A stretch of 64,000 nt of DNA from an uncultured Flavobacteriales bacterium (GTDB taxonomy: Bacteria; Bacteroidota; Bacteroidia; Flavobacteriales_D; Crocinitomicaceae), in assembly GCA_937876195.1 (NCBI GenBank), contig CALEIK010000035.1:1-64000 (forward strand), in the 5' to 3' direction. Shown here in pieces: positions 61,640 to 64,000 of the stretch (position 1 is the stretch's first letter; the number at the start of each line of letters is the position of its first letter). Below the pieces are notes generated by a model. The model saw nothing but the letters and a program-made list of their open reading frames with translations, did no database searches and was not told the DNA's origin. Position numbers and translations under genes: made by a program.

Positions 61640-63373
61640 ATGAAAAACACAATCATGCAGAAAAGATGGCTCGTTAACAAAACAATTGACAGTACAGCTA
61701 TTGAGAACTTTCGTTCAGCGCTAAAAGTGGACAGCGTTGTAGCCGAATTATTGTTACAACGAGGGATTACAACATTTGATCAGGCTGAGTCTTTTTTTCG
61801 TCCCAAGCTAGAAGATCTTCATGACCCTTTTTTGATGAAGGACATGAAGGAGGCTGTGGAACGAGTGCAAGAGGCGATAGAAAATCAACACCGAATATTA
61901 CTTTTTGGCGATTACGACGTTGACGGAACGACAGCCGTTGCAATGATGTATTCATTCTTAAATGAAACAGCCGTGGTCGATTATTACATACCAGATCGGT
62001 ATTCAGAAGGGTATGGCCTAAGTAAACAAGGTATTGACTTCGCATTTGAAAATAAAGTCGATTTAATAATTTCGCTGGATTGTGGGATAAAATCAGTTGA
62101 GTTGGTCGCTTATGCCCGCGAGAAAGGAATCGATTTTATCGTTTGTGATCATCATACACCAGGAAATGAATTGCCAGATGGTATAGTTTTGGATCCAAAA
62201 CGCAGCGATTGCACCTATCCGTACAAAGAGCTTTCCGGCTGTGGGGTGGGGTTTAAATTGTTGCAAGGATTATGTGATTACAATAATTGGTCGTATGATC
62301 AGCTGTTTTCATTGCTCGATTTTTTAGCCATCAGTATTGGAGCGGACATCGTTCCTGTAACGGGTGAAAATCGTATTCTCTGTTACCATGGAATGGAACT
62401 ATTGAATGCTAAACCACGACGCGCTTTCAGGGAATTACTGTTATTAGCGAATCGTCCATTCCCTGTTACATTGACGGATGTTGTGTTCACAATTGCACCC
62501 AGGATTAACGCGGCAGGCAGATTAAGGTCAGGTAGATTTGCAGTGGATTTAATGATCAGTGATGAGATCAACGAGATTAACACGCTTGCAGAGGAAATTA
62601 ATCAGGACAATTTGGAGCGAAGATTACTTGACCAAGAAATAACGAAGGAAGCATTAGAAATTATTGAGAACGAGGTTGAAGAAAAAGTCACTACCGTTGT
62701 TTTTAAGGAGAACTGGCACAAAGGAGTTGTCGGCATTGTAGCCTCTCGTTTAATAGAAACATTTTACAGACCGACGATCGTACTTACCGAATCCAACGGT
62801 GTTATAACGGGTTCTGCGCGTTCTGTGGAAGGTTTTGATGTGTACGAAGCCATATTGGCCTGTGAAGATTTGCTGGAACAGTTTGGCGGACATATGTATG
62901 CGGCGGGACTAACGCTTAAGCGGGAAAATCTCTCTGCATTTATCACAAAGTTTGAGGAAGTCGTATCCAATACAATAACCCCTGAATTATTGGTTCCAGA
63001 GCAAAAAATTGATCTTAATTTGGCGTTTGATCAACTGTTTACGCCAGAAGAAAACAGGTTGCAAATACCACGGCTAAAACGTATTTTGAATCAATTTGAA
63101 CCGCATGGACCAGGAAATATGAAGCCCGTTTTTGTTTCAGAAAATGTGTTTAGCACAGATGTTCGTCTGCTAAAGGAGGCACACCTGAAAATCTCAATGA
63201 CTCAACCACAATCTGATGTCGTAATCGATGGGATCGCTTTTAATATGGGGGATAAAATGGATATTGTCGCCTCGGGATTGCCTTTTTGTGTGGCCTATAC
63301 ATTGGAATCTAATCGCTGGAATGGAAAGGAAACCATTCAGTTAAACATCAAAGACATTAGAGAGATGGTCTAA
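61640..63373 (+). CDS. recJ: Single-stranded-DNA exonuclease RecJ
   Basis: RecJ degrades single-stranded DNA 5' to 3' in recombination and mismatch or base excision repair. The 577-residue protein has the DHH motifs LLFGDYDVDGTT (about 87-98), SLDCGIKS, VCDHHTPG (about 167-174) and DPKRSDCTYPY. The DHHA1 part includes GSARSVEGFDVYEA and GGHMYAAGLTL. Residues, order and length are normal. A second ATG five codons on (61655, MQKRWLVNK) aligns better with some homologs. A strong terminator follows. Confidence 0.95.
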   Translation: MKNTIMQKRWLVNKTIDSTAIENFRSALKVDSVVAELLLQRGITTFDQAESFFRPKLEDLHDPFLMKDMKEAVERVQEAIENQHRILLFGDYDVDGTTAVAMMYSFLNETAVVDYYIPDRYSEGYGLSKQGIDFAFENKVDLIISLDCGIKSVELVAYAREKGIDFIVCDHHTPGNELPDGIVLDPKRSDCTYPYKELSGCGVGFKLLQGLCDYNNWSYDQLFSLLDFLAISIGADIVPVTGENRILCYHGMELLNAKPRRAFRELLLLANRPFPVTLTDVVFTIAPRINAAGRLRSGRFAVDLMISDEINEINTLAEEINQDNLERRLLDQEITKEALEIIENEVEEKVTTVVFKENWHKGVVGIVASRLIETFYRPTIVLTESNGVITGSARSVEGFDVYEAILACEDLLEQFGGHMYAAGLTLKRENLSAFITKFEEVVSNTITPELLVPEQKIDLNLAFDQLFTPEENRLQIPRLKRILNQFEPHGPGNMKPVFVSENVFSTDVRLLKEAHLKISMTQPQSDVVIDGIAFNMGDKMDIVASGLPFCVAYTLESNRWNGKETIQLNIKDIREMV

Positions 63374-63384
63374 ATTTTCATATA

Positions 63385-63412
63385 AAAAAGGAGACATTTG
63401 TCTCCTTTTTAT
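63385..63412 (+). terminator. Bidirectional rho-independent terminator
   Basis: An 11-bp stem (63385-63395 with 63400-63410) with a 4-nt loop is flanked by A- and T-runs, so it serves recJ and the convergent PorP/SprF-type gene. Confidence 0.9.
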
Positions 63413-63416
63413 CATT

Positions 63417-64000
63417 TTAGCGTACTCTTGATCGAGACATTGAACCATCTGAGAAAGAGACCAAGTTGTATCTTAGAAAGATTTCAAATCCTCCCCTAGC
63501 ACTTGAAACTTCATTGAGCGATGATATGTTAATATCATAGGCAAATCCAGCAGAAATATCTGACCATTCTAATATTGCCTTTCCGACAAGTGCGTCATTC
63601 CATCGGTTAAACAATCCTATATGGAGGAAGAAGGGTTTGTTAAAGCCCGTCACTTTGGATCCTTCGGTTAGAGTGATTCTGTAGTATGTTCCGTACAAAA
63701 TTTCCATGGTGGATTTTTGTCTATTAAAGTAAATTCCAGGTAAAAACGCTCCACGCGAGTTATTCACGCCAATTGTTCCGTTCACAAAAACCGACCAGCG
63801 CATGTACAATTGCTCAGTTCCATTGTCGATAAAAGAATAATTTGGATTGTTCACGTGAAAGAATGCCACTCCAGCGTTGAAATGACGCTGATTGTTTTGG
63901 GTCATGTATCCCTCGAAATTTTTAAACGTGTACACCAATCCAGCACCAGCATCAATGTACGAGAAACTCGGAGAATCGAACACCTCGTTGCTTGGAAGCG
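63417..64000 (-). CDS. PorP/SprF family type IX secretion protein (5' truncated)
   Basis: This is the C-terminal 193 residues of a gene that enters the window from the right; the frame stays open to the edge. The pattern of strands such as RHFNAGVAFFHVNNPNYSF and the final FEIFLRYNLVSF matches the PorP/SprF outer-membrane family. Members dock and anchor proteins secreted by the type IX system, often near SprB-type adhesins. The partner adhesin gene was not found next to it here. The start and N-terminal part lie beyond the window. Confidence 0.85.
   Translation of the reverse strand, partial: LPSNEVFDSPSFSYIDAGAGLVYTFKNFEGYMTQNNQRHFNAGVAFFHVNNPNYSFIDNGTEQLYMRWSVFVNGTIGVNNSRGAFLPGIYFNRQKSTMEILYGTYYRITLTEGSKVTGFNKPFFLHIGLFNRWNDALVGKAILEWSDISAGFAYDINISSLNEVSSARGGFEIFLRYNLVSFSDGSMSRSRVR

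Overview
The window reads as a chromosomal segment from a member of the Bacteroidota, most likely the order Flavobacteriales (a Crocinitomicaceae/Fluviicola-like relative would fit, but no 16S gene is present to settle it). The reasons are the moderately AT-rich DNA, many secreted proteins ending in type IX secretion (T9SS) sorting domains, a PorP/SprF family gene, a SprB-type repeat adhesin, DUF3098 beside ftsX/uppP/truB/queA, promoters of the Bacteroidota TTG-N17/18-TAnnTTTG type, and few Shine-Dalgarno sites.

Layout. 1-5.8 kb holds the end of a T9SS cargo gene, a TauE/SafE exporter, a small secreted protein, and a leftward run of fhs, an orphan sensor kinase and a GT2 glycosyltransferase. 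5.8-6.1 kb is a palindrome-rich gap. 6.1-10.1 kb is the housekeeping run ftsX-DUF3098-uppP-truB-queA, closed by a strong terminator. 10.3-16.9 kb carries three large T9SS cargo proteins, one of them a zinc metalloprotease/beta-helix protein. 17.0-22.3 kb is a cytochrome oxidase assembly operon: ctaB, two subunit III genes with unusual periplasmic insertions, subunit IV, two SCO-type proteins and DUF420. 22.3-31.1 kb has a collagen-like glycine-rich lipoprotein and a 2553-residue adhesin with an N-terminal M43-type protease, PKD domains and 17 SprB-like repeats.

31.2-37.6 kb encodes a GT1 glycosyltransferase, a glyoxalase II-like hydrolase, a lipoprotein, and a galE-barrel-tatD-ansA operon. 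37.7-38.3 kb has tRNA-Ser(GGA), its terminator and four tandem copies of a ~127-nt structured repeat, the least explained DNA in the window. 38.5-42.0 kb carries a Tyr/Trp/His-rich secreted protein and the GTPases era and der. 42.0-47.2 kb holds a T9SS subtilase and two tandemly duplicated secreted proteins with an apparent gene-conversion tract. 47.2-51.6 kb encodes a TonB-like protein and a 1145-residue envelope protein. 51.6-58.6 kb has an NlpC/P60 hydrolase, a two-component system and surface polysaccharide genes (flippase, Wzz-like, O-antigen ligase-like). 58.6-64 kb ends with a PIF1-like helicase, a small secreted protein, recJ and a truncated PorP/SprF gene.

Functionally, the window combines core metabolism and respiration with a heavy investment in the cell surface: secreted proteases, adhesins and polysaccharide export. 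I saw no insertion sequence, prophage, integrase or CRISPR array. The most notable items are the tandem array after tRNA-Ser, the triple-repeat insertion in the first subunit III protein, the histidine-less SCO paralog beside a canonical SCO, the protease-adhesin giant, and the tandem duplication with its visible junction.
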